DNA of 64,000 nt from Humidesulfovibrio sp. (GCA_031292175.1 JARLHQ010000032.1:124001-188000); one strand, 5' to 3'. Counted from the stretch's first letter, positions 1 to 10,313 are shown. Program-made: numbers and translations. Notes: a model not told the origin generated them from the letters alone.

Positions 1-1
1 G

Positions 2-352
2 TATCATTTCACCGTGGTTGACGCTTTCCTGGGCGGCTCGGTGAACGACAACTCCATCGCCTTCCGGTTCATGGGCGGGGTGACGGACCTCTCCCGCCGC
101 TCCCGCCGGGCCAGCCTGGTGGCGGGCATCCTGGAACAGTTCGATTTTATGGTGGAGATCAAGGGCGACATGGTCACGGGGCGCATCAAGAAGCACCCCA
201 CCAGAACCATGCTGGAGAAGATGTTCATGCTGGGCTGCCTCATCGGTTACACCCGCCAACTGGACGCCAAGCTTGACTCCGAGGGCGCCGTCGCGCTCTA
301 CATGGACCTATTTCTGCAACGCATCACAGCACTAAGGGAGACGCGAGAATGA
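2..352 (+). CDS. C-terminal fragment of a PEP/pyruvate-binding (PEP-synthase-like) protein, truncated by the window start
   Basis: Open from base 2 (YHFTVVDAFLGGSVNDNSIAFRFMGG...); the same C-terminal domain occurs in the ORFs at 804-3311, 3308-5959 and 61452-63953. Confidence 0.8.
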   Translation, partial: YHFTVVDAFLGGSVNDNSIAFRFMGGVTDLSRRSRRASLVAGILEQFDFMVEIKGDMVTGRIKKHPTRTMLEKMFMLGCLIGYTRQLDAKLDSEGAVALYMDLFLQRITALRETRE

Positions 353-795
353 CACCCGACGCCATCGAGACCCCGGGCAACGTTCCGGAAGAAGCTCCGG
401 GCGGTGAGGCGGCAAAGCGCAAGACCAGCATCCTGGTGCTCGATGATGAGCCCATCGTGTGTAAGCGGCTCAAGCCTTTCTTCCAAAAGGCGGGTTATGA
501 GGTGGAGGCCTTCAATCAGCCCTTTGAGGCCCTGGCGCGCATCGAGGCGCGCCGTTTCGACGTGGTCATCACCGATCTCAAGATGGAGGGTCTGGACGGG
601 CTGTCCTTCCTGGGCAAGGTGAAGGCCCTGCACCCGGACACGGACGTCATCCTCATCACCGGGTTCGCCACCATGGAGACCGCCCGGCAGTCCTTCCGCA
701 AGGGCGTGTTCGACTGCGTGGCCAAGCCCTTCAAGCTGGCGGAACTCCTGGACGGTGTGCGCCGCATCGAAAAGGAGCGGGGGCTCGTCCCCTAG
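349..795 (+). CDS. Response regulator receiver-domain protein
   Basis: SILVLDDEPIVCKRLKPFF...DVVITDLKMEGLDGL...VAKPFKLAELL: receiver Asp, Thr and Lys motifs. Confidence 0.9.
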   Translation: MTPDAIETPGNVPEEAPGGEAAKRKTSILVLDDEPIVCKRLKPFFQKAGYEVEAFNQPFEALARIEARRFDVVITDLKMEGLDGLSFLGKVKALHPDTDVILITGFATMETARQSFRKGVFDCVAKPFKLAELLDGVRRIEKERGLVP

Positions 796-803
796 CCGCG
801 CGC

Positions 804-3311
804 ATGGCGGACGCTGGAGCCAGAACCTTGCTGGAAAGCGGCATGGAGCCGGGTGGCGTCCGGTTTCTTTTTCGCACCTTCAAACGCATCCTCGGACTGA
901 ACACCCTGGCCCTGGAGCGCATGGCCCAAATGGACCGGGCGCTTGGCGGCGAATACGTCTTCGACAAATCCTTTCTTGAAAGCTCCGTGCGCGACATATG
1001 CCGCCTGACGCACCTGGTGGCCTACCACCTGAACGGCATGGCGGACGAGGCCCACGTTGCGCTCTACGACGCCTCCCTGGCGGTGAAGGACGCCCTGGAG
1101 GACATCCTTGCCGGCGGCATGGGCAGTTTGTCCGGGCGCCGGGTGCTGCCGTTTTCGGAGATCGGATGGGAGCTGGAGCCCCTGGTGGGGCTGGCCAACG
1201 TTGGCTTGGCCGTGCTGGGCCGCAAGATGGGCCTGCCCGCGCCGGACGGCTTCGCGGTGACGGTGACGGGGATGCGTGAGCTGGTCCAGTCCCAGGAGGC
1301 CGAGGAGGCCCGTGCCGAGGTGCTCCACGCCGTGGCGGAGCTGTTCGCGCGGCTGGGCGGCTCCCGGCGGTTGGAAATTTCTTTTGTCTCCGCCGGGCCG
1401 GAGGGAGCGGGCAAGATCCTGGCCGAAGCCGGTGCTGAGACGGCCGAGGACGCCCTGCGGGCCATCGCGCGCTTCGCTAAGGAGCATGCCGCTGCGGGCC
1501 CGCTGGCCGCCTGCGTGCGCCCGCGCCTCACGGGCGTGGTGCAGGGCACGCTGCAAACCTTGGCGCACGACCCGAGTCTGCCTCCGGCCATGCTGGCCGT
1601 GGCCGAGCCTCCCGGCGCGGTCCGGGACTCCGCGTCCGCGGGAGATGCTCAAGGCCGGGACGCCCTGGCGGACCGGTACTGGCTTTCGCGCACCGCGCCG
1701 CACATCCCCCTGCGCACCCGCCTGGCGGAAAAACAGCTGGCCGCTCCGTTGCCCGGCGGCGCGCCCCTCGACCTCTCGCGCGGGCGCATGCTGCGCGGCT
1801 CGGCCTGGCTCTTGCCGGAGCAGGCCGCGCTGTTGGCCCGGCTGGGGCTGGCGGCGGAGCGCGCCCTGGACAGCCCCTGTCTGCTCTCCTGGGCGCTCAC
1901 GGCGGAGGGGGATTTCCTGCTCACCGGCCTGGAGCCTGCGGAAACGGCCTATCCCGACTGGGCGGAAGACATGTGCGACGTGGAATCCGGCTGCCCCGGC
2001 GAGGAGGACCTGCTCCTGCGCGGGGGGCAGATCGCTTGCAGCGGGGTGGGGGCCGGGGCCGTGGCGCTCCTGGACGATGACACCCTGCCGGATTCCGTGC
2101 CCCTGGGTTCCGTGGGCGTGGCCCGCGCGGCCACTCCGGCCTTGTCGCGCATTGTGCCGCGGTTGGGGGCGCTGCTCACGGAGGTCGGCACCGCCGCAAG
2201 CCACTTGGCCACCGTGGCGCGCGAGAACCGCGTGCCCGCCGTGTTTGGCCTCAAGGGCGCGGTCGGTCTGGCGTCTGGAACCATGGTCACCGTGGACGCC
2301 GAGCAGGCCGCCGTGTACCGGGGCGTGGCCGAGGGCCTGCTGCGCCAAGCCGCCATGCAGCGCGCGCGGGAGGGCGCGGAGCCGGAATTTTTGGTGCTGC
2401 GCAGGCTTCTGCGGCACATCCGGCCCTTGAATCTGGTGGACCCGGCGGCGGACAACTTCCACCCGGAAGAGTGCCGAACCTGCCACGACATCATCCATTT
2501 CGCTCACGAGCGCGCCGTGGAGCTCCTCGTCTCCATCGACCCCACCCGGCGCGGCGGTCTGGGCGCGCCCCGCCGTCTGCGCGAGGACTCGCCCTTTGAG
2601 CTGCGCATCGTGGACGTGGGCGGCGGTCTGGCGGAAGGGGACGACCGACCCGAAAGCGCTCACCAGGCAGGAGGCGGCAATCAGGCGGGCGACGTGGCCC
2701 TGGCGGACATCACCAGCCTGCCCCTACGCGCCTTCCTGGAGGGCCTGCTTCTGCGCGAGGTGCGGCGCGAGGCCCCGGCGCGGCTGGCCTTGGGCGATAT
2801 CCTCTCCGGCATGGGCCGCACGGGCCAGGCCCTTTCCGCCCCGGCCGGCGGCGCGGGCCTGAATTTGGCCCTGGCGGGCAGCGACTACGCCAATATCACC
2901 CTGCGCCTGGGCTACCATTTCAGCGTAGTGGACGCCGTGGTCTCGGACAAGCCGGAGCAGACCTTCGTGTATTTCCGTTTCGCGGGCGGCTTCGCCAGCG
3001 ACGACCGCCGCGCCCGTCGCGCCGGACTCATCCTGCGCGTCTTGGAACGCCTGGGTTTCCGCGCCTCGCGCAAAGGCGACCTGGTGGTGGGCAAGCGCAA
3101 GATGCTGGAAACGGCTGAGGCGCTGGAGACCCTGCGCCTTCTGGGCGCGCTCTCCGCCTACACCCGGCAGCTCGACGTGGAATTGGCCAGCGACGCCGAC
3201 GTGGAGCGTTTCGCCTCCGGATTTCTGGAGGCCGCGGGCCTGACCAGCCTGGTTGGCTCCGGCCTGACTGGACAGTCCGGCTCCGGGGAAGAAGAGGAGG
3301 GAGGCGTATGA
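804..3311 (+). CDS. PEP-utilising mobile-domain protein, PEP-synthase-like, with degenerate N-terminal ATP-grasp region
   Basis: GTAASHLATVARENRVPAVFG phosphohistidine-domain motif; shared C-terminal YHFSVVDAVV...YFRFAGG; SVRSSA/FAGQY motifs of the paralogs not found. Confidence 0.75.
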   Translation: MADAGARTLLESGMEPGGVRFLFRTFKRILGLNTLALERMAQMDRALGGEYVFDKSFLESSVRDICRLTHLVAYHLNGMADEAHVALYDASLAVKDALEDILAGGMGSLSGRRVLPFSEIGWELEPLVGLANVGLAVLGRKMGLPAPDGFAVTVTGMRELVQSQEAEEARAEVLHAVAELFARLGGSRRLEISFVSAGPEGAGKILAEAGAETAEDALRAIARFAKEHAAAGPLAACVRPRLTGVVQGTLQTLAHDPSLPPAMLAVAEPPGAVRDSASAGDAQGRDALADRYWLSRTAPHIPLRTRLAEKQLAAPLPGGAPLDLSRGRMLRGSAWLLPEQAALLARLGLAAERALDSPCLLSWALTAEGDFLLTGLEPAETAYPDWAEDMCDVESGCPGEEDLLLRGGQIACSGVGAGAVALLDDDTLPDSVPLGSVGVARAATPALSRIVPRLGALLTEVGTAASHLATVARENRVPAVFGLKGAVGLASGTMVTVDAEQAAVYRGVAEGLLRQAAMQRAREGAEPEFLVLRRLLRHIRPLNLVDPAADNFHPEECRTCHDIIHFAHERAVELLVSIDPTRRGGLGAPRRLREDSPFELRIVDVGGGLAEGDDRPESAHQAGGGNQAGDVALADITSLPLRAFLEGLLLREVRREAPARLALGDILSGMGRTGQALSAPAGGAGLNLALAGSDYANITLRLGYHFSVVDAVVSDKPEQTFVYFRFAGGFASDDRRARRAGLILRVLERLGFRASRKGDLVVGKRKMLETAEALETLRLLGALSAYTRQLDVELASDADVERFASGFLEAAGLTSLVGSGLTGQSGSGEEEEGGV

Positions 3312-5959
3312 GCCTGCTGGCCCAGCTTGTTTCCCTGTGGCGCACCCGCCGCAAGCAGCGCAAAGAGGCCGCCCTGAACTGGATCAAGGCCCGCTACCAC
3401 ATCTTCCGTGTGCTCCTGGCCAACAACGAGCGTGCCCTGGAGGCCATGGCCGAGGCGGACCGGCTGCTGGCTGAGAACGAGCCCTCACGGCTACCGGCGA
3501 CGGTTCTGGACCTGCGCGACACGGTGCTTGAGCTCATCGACGGCCTGAATCGGCTCACGGGCAACGCGCATGTGGGCTTGTACCCGCGCCTGGGGCAGAT
3601 CGAGCGCGCCCTGGATGCGGCCCTGGACAGCTACGCCAGCGCTCCGCGCCGCAAGTGGCTGGACCTGGCCGAGGTGCGGCCGGACATGCGCGAGCAGGCC
3701 GGAGGCAAGGCCCAGCCTCTGGGGGGGCTCATCCGCGCCGGACTGCCTGTGCCCGCTGGCGTGTGCATCACCCGCCGCTCCTGCCGGGAATATTTGCGCC
3801 GCGCCAAGCTGGAGGACCGCCTGGCGGCCATCCTGCGCGAGGCCGCGAGCACGAAAATGGACGGGGACGGTGGGCCGGATCTGAACGCCTTGGCCGCGCG
3901 GGCGCGGACCATGATCGCCGCCAGCGCGCCGGACCAGGAGTTCGCGGCCGAACTGCGCGCCGCTTGGGAGCATCTGGCCGGGGGCGCGCCACTCTCCATC
4001 TCCGTGCGCAGCAGCGCGTCCTCCGAGGATGGGGGCGAGCACTCCTTTGCCGGGCAGTACACCAGCGTGCTCGGCGTGCGCAGCCCCGAGGCCCTGGTCG
4101 AAGCCTTCAAGACCGTGCTGGCCAGCGCTTTTTCCGCCCGCGCCCTGGCCTACCGCGCTTTGGTCAACCGTTCCGGGGCCGGGCTCTCGGGTGAGAGCGT
4201 GGATATGGCCGTGCTGTGCCAGCGCATGGTGGACGCCCGCGCCTCCGGTGTGCTTTTCACCGTGGACCCCACGGATACGGGTACTCCAGGCGGAACAGCC
4301 GAAGGGACGGCAGAGGGGAAGGCCGGGCGCATGCTGCTCACGGCGGTGCCGGGGCTGGGCACCCAGGCCGTGTCCGGCCGTGCTCCGGCCGACGTGTTCC
4401 GCCCCAGCCGCGACCCGCGCGTGGAGGACATGGCCGGGACCCCGGCGGAGATCGCCGAGAAGACCGTGCGCGAAGTGCCTGCACCGGCGGGCGGGCTCAC
4501 GCTGCAGGAAGTGAGCGGGCCGGAGCGCATGGCGCCGCTGCTTTCCCCGGACGAGATCAAGACGCTGCGCGACCACGCGCTGCGCATCGAGGCCCTGGCC
4601 GGGCGCCCGCAGGACATTGAATGGAGCGTGGACCACGCGGGGCGAATCTGGATTCTTCAGGCCCGCCCGGCCAAGCTGGCGCACGCGGCGTCTCAGGCGC
4701 AGGCCGCTGGCGCGGCCGCTGGCGTGGTGCTGCTTTCCGGCGGCGTAAGCGCCTCGCCGGGCAAGGCCGCAGGAAAGCTGGCCATCGTCCGCACCCGTGA
4801 GGATCTGGACACGGCGGCCAAGGCGCCCCGCCCCGTGGTGCTCGCCCTGCACCAGAGCATGGTGGATGCTGCGTCGCTGGTGCCGGAGGCGGCCGCTCTA
4901 TTGGTCGATATGGGCAATCCCCTGGACCATCTGGCCGGGCTCTCGCGCGAGTTGGGCATCCCCATGATCACCGGCCTGGGCGAGGCCACCACGGCGCTGA
5001 CGCCTGGCGACTGGGTGCTGGCCGACGCCGATCAGGGCCGGGTGGTGTCCGTGGACCCGCTGCTGTGGCAGAACGCGCCCCGGCCCGCCCCGCGCCCGGC
5101 CGCCGTGCAGGACGACGCGGCTCTAGCCGTGCGCGGCCTCGTGCTGCCGCTCAATCTCACCGATGCCTACGGTCCCACGTTCTCGATCCTGGAGGCCAAA
5201 AGCCTGCACGACCTGGTGCGCTACACCCATGAGAAGGCGGTCATGGCCTTGTTCGAGGCGGGCGACGCCATCGCCGAGCAGACCTTCACCCTGGTGCACC
5301 GACTGAAGGATCCCGCCGGGCTGCTCTTCCTCATCATCGACCTGGGCGGCGGGCTGGCGCCGGGCTGTCCCACGGAGGTCGCGGCCTCGGACATCCTGAG
5401 CGCGCCGCTGGCCGCCCTGTGCCGGGGCATGGCCACGCCGGGCCTGCGCTGGGGGACGCCGCCACCCATCGCCGGACTCTCCGGACTTATGACGCGCGGC
5501 TTTCTGGACGCCCGCAGCGAGCGTCCCGTGGGCAATCCCAACTACGCCCTGGTGGCGCGCGACTATCTGAATCTGAATGCGCGCGTGGACTACCATTTCG
5601 CCCTGGTGGACTCCGTGTGCGGCGCGAACCCCCGCGAGAATTCCATCCGCTTCCGCTTCAAGGGCGGCGGCACGGTGCGCATCCAGCGCGAGCGCCGGGC
5701 GGTTTTTGTGGAGCAGGTGCTGCGCGCGCAGGAGTTTTTCACCACCCGCCAGGGGGATATGGTTACAGCGGTCCTGACCGAGGGCTCGCGCGAGACCATC
5801 CTGGCCAAGCTTGAGATGCTGGGGCGGTTCCTGGGCTTTAGCCGACTGCTTGACGCCGTCATGGTCACGGACGATATGCCGCGCCGCGTGGCCGAAGCCT
5901 TCCTCTCGGGCGACTACGCCTTGGACGGGCTCAGCGTGGATGTTTCCAGCGCGCAGTAG
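3308..5959 (+). CDS. PEP/pyruvate-binding domain protein (PEP-synthase-like)
   Basis: SISVRSSASSEDGGEHSFAGQYTSV; WILQARPAK; GNPLDHLAGLSRELGIPMITG; shared C-terminal domain; ATGA overlap with previous gene. Confidence 0.85.
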   Translation: MSLLAQLVSLWRTRRKQRKEAALNWIKARYHIFRVLLANNERALEAMAEADRLLAENEPSRLPATVLDLRDTVLELIDGLNRLTGNAHVGLYPRLGQIERALDAALDSYASAPRRKWLDLAEVRPDMREQAGGKAQPLGGLIRAGLPVPAGVCITRRSCREYLRRAKLEDRLAAILREAASTKMDGDGGPDLNALAARARTMIAASAPDQEFAAELRAAWEHLAGGAPLSISVRSSASSEDGGEHSFAGQYTSVLGVRSPEALVEAFKTVLASAFSARALAYRALVNRSGAGLSGESVDMAVLCQRMVDARASGVLFTVDPTDTGTPGGTAEGTAEGKAGRMLLTAVPGLGTQAVSGRAPADVFRPSRDPRVEDMAGTPAEIAEKTVREVPAPAGGLTLQEVSGPERMAPLLSPDEIKTLRDHALRIEALAGRPQDIEWSVDHAGRIWILQARPAKLAHAASQAQAAGAAAGVVLLSGGVSASPGKAAGKLAIVRTREDLDTAAKAPRPVVLALHQSMVDAASLVPEAAALLVDMGNPLDHLAGLSRELGIPMITGLGEATTALTPGDWVLADADQGRVVSVDPLLWQNAPRPAPRPAAVQDDAALAVRGLVLPLNLTDAYGPTFSILEAKSLHDLVRYTHEKAVMALFEAGDAIAEQTFTLVHRLKDPAGLLFLIIDLGGGLAPGCPTEVAASDILSAPLAALCRGMATPGLRWGTPPPIAGLSGLMTRGFLDARSERPVGNPNYALVARDYLNLNARVDYHFALVDSVCGANPRENSIRFRFKGGGTVRIQRERRAVFVEQVLRAQEFFTTRQGDMVTAVLTEGSRETILAKLEMLGRFLGFSRLLDAVMVTDDMPRRVAEAFLSGDYALDGLSVDVSSAQ

Positions 5960-6001
5960 GCCGGGACGCGCCGCCCCGTACGCGCACACTCAGGCGTGCC
6001 C

Positions 6002-6679
6002 TTATGCGTGATGGAAGCGCACGTCCGGCAGTTCCAGGGCCGTCAGGACGTGGCCTGCGCCCGTGTCCACGCCGATGAGCCCCGGGGCCACCAGCGGCGT
6101 TTCCAGCGGCACATGCCCAAAGACCAGCGTACGGCCGCCCGCCGCCCAGCCCGCCGTGTCCACGACCCTGCTGGAAAGCAGCCCGTCGAGCGTGAAGTCG
6201 TCGGCCTGGTCGGGATCGGCGCCGTGGGCGATGGGCGAGTGGCAGAACACGTAACGCGGGGTGACGAGCCAACGGGTCAGGCTGGCAAAGAATTCGCGGT
6301 GCGTCTCGGGCATGAAGCCGATGCCGCAGGCGCCGGGCGAGGCGCAGTAGCTGTCGAGGGTGGCCTGGAAGCCCAGGCCGCGCATCTCCCGCAGGTCATC
6401 GGGCGAGCAGGAATGGGTGAAGCGCCGCAGGGCGACTTCGTGGTTGCCCATGAGGAACACCGTGTCCGGCCGCCTGCCCTTCAGTATGAGCAGCTCCTCA
6501 ACCACCTGGCGCGACTGCCCGCCCCGGTCGATGTAATCCCCCAGGAACACGAGCCTCGCCTCCGGGTCCAGCGCGGTCAGCCGTCCCAGCAGCGCGGCCA
6601 GCTGGTCGCGGCGGCCGTGGATGTCCCCGAAGGCGAAGATCCGGCGGTTCTGCGTCGACGTTTCCATGGCTTGCGTCAT
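6002..6679 (-). CDS. Metallophosphoesterase, serine/threonine phosphatase family
   Basis: FAFGDIHGRRDQ...VFLGDYIDRGGQS...FLMGNHE motifs; start set to MTQAMETSTQ at 6679, the ORF extends to 6724. Confidence 0.85.
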   Translation of the reverse strand: MTQAMETSTQNRRIFAFGDIHGRRDQLAALLGRLTALDPEARLVFLGDYIDRGGQSRQVVEELLILKGRRPDTVFLMGNHEVALRRFTHSCSPDDLREMRGLGFQATLDSYCASPGACGIGFMPETHREFFASLTRWLVTPRYVFCHSPIAHGADPDQADDFTLDGLLSSRVVDTAGWAAGGRTLVFGHVPLETPLVAPGLIGVDTGAGHVLTALELPDVRFHHA

Positions 6680-6694
6680 AGCGCGCCACCTTGC

Positions 6695-6742
6695 TCGCGG
6701 CAAGGGCTCGCGGCAAGGGCTCACGGCAAGGGCACGGCAAGG
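6695..6742. repeat. Short tandem repeat, about 13-bp unit ggctcgcggcaag, 3-4 degenerate copies
   Basis: Read directly: gctcgcggcaagggctcgcggcaagggctcacggcaagggcacggcaagg. Confidence 0.8.
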
Positions 6743-6756
6743 TCGCGGGGACGGCG

Positions 6757-9700
6757 CTACTTGAGTGAGAAGTCCACGCGGCTCAACGCCGCGTCCTTCT
6801 TGCCGCCTTCTCCCTCGCTCTGCTTCATGGGCTTGGGAGGCAGCAGGAACACGCGCTCGGCCGGAATCTTGCCGTTCACGCGCAGCCAGTCGGCCACCGC
6901 CGTGGCCCGGCGGTTGGCCAGAGCGCGCAAGTCCTCGTCGCCCACGGGCGCGTTGGCCAGCATCAGCTTCTCCATTTCCGCCTGTGGCAGGCTCTTGGTC
7001 AAGCCGATAAAGTTGCGCGGCTTGGGGAATTTCTCCCGTTTGTAGGCCTGCTCGAGCAGCGCGGGGTACTCCTTGGGGTCCACGACCACGTCGTTCACAG
7101 AGCCCGCCTCCTTGCGCAGCTTCACCAACAGCGCGAGCTTGCTCGCCTTGACTTCGTGCTCCAGCCAGGCTTGGCGTAAGCCCTCGCGGTCCTTTTCGGG
7201 GTCCACGCTCCCGGCGACCTCAAGCGTCAGCGCGGGCCGGTCATCCAGGGCCTTGGCCAGGGACTCCAGGCGTTTCACCGCATCAGGCGCGAGCAGGGCG
7301 CGGCCAGGGGCGAAGTCCACGTGCGAGAGCTCCTCCCCGCCGCTGAAGAGCGAACCGAGCAGGGCGAAGGGCGCTGTGACCGCCTTGCCCAGCAGGTTCA
7401 GTATGACCTGGACGACGATGCCGCCCACGGAGAACTGCGGATCGTCCAGCGAACCGGAGATGGGCAGGTTGATGTCGATCTCGCCGCGTCGGTTCTTCAA
7501 GAGGGCCACGGCCAGGGTTACGGGCAGCTTGGTGGCGTCGGGGCTGGCCACCTTGTCGCCGAAGGTCAGCTGGTCGAGGAAGACGCGGTTTTCGGCCGAG
7601 AGCTTCCGGTCGGCAATCTTGTAGCTCAGGTACAGGGAGAGCTTGCCCTTCTCAAGGGCGTACCCGGCGTACTTGCCGAAGTAGGGCGACATGGGCGTGA
7701 GCTCCACGCCGCGCACCTCGGTCTTGATGTCCAGCGCGGGTGTGGCCGAGAGCGGGTTCAGCTTGCCCGTGATGGTCAGGGGCGCACCCTCGTAAGCACC
7801 GCGCAGGTCCATATCCGCCGTGCTGCCGGGATCGGACGACAGGCCGGTGATGCGGCCGCCGATCTGCCCCAGCTTGGCCGAGTAGTTGGGCTTGATGAAG
7901 TGGTCCGTGAAGCTGACCGTGCCGCCCTGCAGCGTCACCTTGGCGATGCGCACCGGGGTGGCTGGCGCGGCGGCGGCCTGCGTGGCGGGAACCGGGGCGG
8001 TCTTGTCCATGGGCGTGCCCTCAGGCTTGCCCTCGGGCGCGGCGGCGGCCTGCGCCGCATTCTTCTTGACCAGTTGCAGGATGTTGAGCTTGCCCTCGGG
8101 GCTCACGATGAGCCGGGCGTAGAAGTCCGAAAGGGCAATCTCGCCGATGGCCACGGAAAATGGCTTGAGGGCCACGTTCATGCCCCCCAGGTGCAGGGAT
8201 TTCCATGTCAGGAAGTCCGCGCTGTTCACCTTGTCCACGCTGTGGAAGTCGCCCAGCGTGAGCTGGCCCTTCCATCCGCCGGCAAGGCTGCCATCGGGCG
8301 CGGCATTGAGCGTCAGCTCGCCGCCGCCGTTGATCTGGCCCTTGGTGACGGTGAGGTTCACCTTGTCCGCGAAGTAGGGCTGCAGGGGCAACAGTTCGAA
8401 GCCGCGCAGGTCCACCTTGAGCTTGCAGACGAGCGGCGTCAGTTGCACCGGGCCGCTGACGGCGAGCACACCCTTCTTGTTGATCAGCATGGCGAGGTCG
8501 AGGGTGGCCGTGGTCTTGGACGCGGTGCTCAGCGCGTCCAGGGTGAGTTTGGTGATGTCCAGGGTCTGGGTGGAGGCGGGCCGCACGGCCTTGTCTTCCA
8601 GGCGCAGGCCCGTGTTCGCCACCGCCGTTTTGGCGATCTCCACCAGCCAGCCCGGCGCGGTCTTGGCGGCCTGGCGCGGCTTCTTCGCGGTCTGGGAGGC
8701 TATGGGCGCGGCCGTGGGCTTGGCTGCAGGACCCTGCAAGCCGGCGATCCGGCCGTCGGCCAGGCGGGTGGCTGTTATGTTCAGGCCGTCGAGGCCCACG
8801 GAGCCGACGCGCACATGCCGCCCCGCCACGTCCACCTGAATGTCCTTGACCTCGAAGCTCGCCAGCGTGGCGGAGGGGCCGGCGTCCCGCCCGGAGTCGT
8901 CCTGCCAGCGCAGGGTGGCCTTGCTCAGGCGCAGGCCTGCCACGGCCAGATGCATGGGCTTCGGCGGCTCCGGCTTGGCCGCGGTTTTGTCCGCCTTCTC
9001 TGCGTTGTCCTTCTTGCTGGCCGTCATGTTTGTCTTGGCGGGTGCGGCCTTGGCGCTTCCAGGCAGTTGCTTGGCCAGGGCCTGCCAGTTGAGTCCGCCC
9101 TCACGCTGGGTGCGGACAAAGACCTCCAGACCGTCGATGCCGATGGCGCCCAGTTGGAAACGGTTGGACAGCGGTGCGACAGCGGCCAGGGGCACGTCGA
9201 GTTTGGCGAGGTTCAGCAGGGGCTTCTTGCCTTCCAGCAGGCGCAGGCCGCTCAAGGTGACGCGGCCCGCGAGGTCCAGCGTCGGGACTTCCTTGGGCGG
9301 CTGGCGGAACACCAGGCTCAAGTCGGTGTCGACCTGCCCGCCCGCCACGGTAAAGGGCAGGGGAAAGGGCAGGTAGGCCAGATAGGGGGTGAGCTCGAAA
9401 TGGTTCAGGTCCAGCTTGAGTTCGCTTTCGCGCACCACGGCGAAGGGCTTGCTCTTGCCGTTGAGCTTCAGCGGCGCACCATTGATGACGGCGGAGAAGG
9501 ATGGCTCGGTGTACTTGTCGGCCTGATAGGCGAGGTTGGAGATGAAGGGCAGCGCGATGTTGATGTCTGTGACCGTGTGCCGCCTGCCCATGGGCCGGTC
9601 GTCGAAGTCCACACGTCCATCGGTGATCTTGATGTTGTTCACCGAGAATTTCGGCGTGGGCTTGTCATCGGGCTTTAGCCACTCGTCCAGGAGGTCGGAG

Positions 9701-10086
9701 ATGTCATAGCGGTCCGGAGCCACGCGCGCCACGTGGATGCGCGGGCCTTTGAGACGGAATTCCTCGATGACGGGCGCTGCGTGGATGATTGAGGAAATGT
9801 TGAGATTGACGAACAGCTCGTCAAAGGCAAAAGCCTCGCCGCCGTTGCCGTCGCCAACCTTGAGGCCCTCGACCCGCACCGACATGGCGTAGGGATTGAT
9901 GTGGATCGCGCCCAGGGTCACCGGGCGGCGCAGTTGCTGGGCGAGGGTTTTGGTGAGGAACGAGCGGGCCAGGGGGGGGCCGGCGAAATAGCCGAACGCG
10001 CCGAAGAACACTGCCAGGACCAGAAAACCGAGGGCAAAAATGCGGAAGCGGCGGAGCCATTGTGGGGGAATACGTACTGCTTCCAT
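6757..10086 (-). CDS. AsmA-like / DUF748 family protein
   Basis: N-terminal TM segment then VTLGAIHINPYAMSVRVEGLKV..., long beta-rich AsmA-type repeats, DUF748-like C-terminus. Confidence 0.8.
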   Translation of the reverse strand: MEAVRIPPQWLRRFRIFALGFLVLAVFFGAFGYFAGPPLARSFLTKTLAQQLRRPVTLGAIHINPYAMSVRVEGLKVGDGNGGEAFAFDELFVNLNISSIIHAAPVIEEFRLKGPRIHVARVAPDRYDISDLLDEWLKPDDKPTPKFSVNNIKITDGRVDFDDRPMGRRHTVTDINIALPFISNLAYQADKYTEPSFSAVINGAPLKLNGKSKPFAVVRESELKLDLNHFELTPYLAYLPFPLPFTVAGGQVDTDLSLVFRQPPKEVPTLDLAGRVTLSGLRLLEGKKPLLNLAKLDVPLAAVAPLSNRFQLGAIGIDGLEVFVRTQREGGLNWQALAKQLPGSAKAAPAKTNMTASKKDNAEKADKTAAKPEPPKPMHLAVAGLRLSKATLRWQDDSGRDAGPSATLASFEVKDIQVDVAGRHVRVGSVGLDGLNITATRLADGRIAGLQGPAAKPTAAPIASQTAKKPRQAAKTAPGWLVEIAKTAVANTGLRLEDKAVRPASTQTLDITKLTLDALSTASKTTATLDLAMLINKKGVLAVSGPVQLTPLVCKLKVDLRGFELLPLQPYFADKVNLTVTKGQINGGGELTLNAAPDGSLAGGWKGQLTLGDFHSVDKVNSADFLTWKSLHLGGMNVALKPFSVAIGEIALSDFYARLIVSPEGKLNILQLVKKNAAQAAAAPEGKPEGTPMDKTAPVPATQAAAAPATPVRIAKVTLQGGTVSFTDHFIKPNYSAKLGQIGGRITGLSSDPGSTADMDLRGAYEGAPLTITGKLNPLSATPALDIKTEVRGVELTPMSPYFGKYAGYALEKGKLSLYLSYKIADRKLSAENRVFLDQLTFGDKVASPDATKLPVTLAVALLKNRRGEIDINLPISGSLDDPQFSVGGIVVQVILNLLGKAVTAPFALLGSLFSGGEELSHVDFAPGRALLAPDAVKRLESLAKALDDRPALTLEVAGSVDPEKDREGLRQAWLEHEVKASKLALLVKLRKEAGSVNDVVVDPKEYPALLEQAYKREKFPKPRNFIGLTKSLPQAEMEKLMLANAPVGDEDLRALANRRATAVADWLRVNGKIPAERVFLLPPKPMKQSEGEGGKKDAALSRVDFSLK

Positions 10087-10313
10087 CCTGAACCCTGTTA
10101 TCCTTGCATGTTGCTGGGTTGCTACGTTCGGTACAACGCTGCGGCGTCTGACTGCGCAGTCTGAGTAAGTAAGATGGGCCGCTTTTTGTCAAGGGGAATC
10201 TGCCCGCGTGGAGTTTGTCGCGCGGGGCCGGGGGCGGGTAGGAAACGGCTTGATTTCTCGAGCCGGACATGGTGTTTTTCCCCATGCCGATTCCAACACG
10301 TTAAGGAGCAGCC

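Noticed and set aside
792-2663. 623-aa minus-strand ORF opposite the PEP-synthase-like gene
   Set aside because: Shadow ORF of a high-GC coding region; composition (Gln/His/Arg/Gly-rich) is not protein-like and the plus-strand gene has clear motifs
7321-9678. 785-aa plus-strand ORF opposite the AsmA/DUF748 gene
   Set aside because: Antisense shadow frame rich in Gly/Gln/His/Arg with no domain motif
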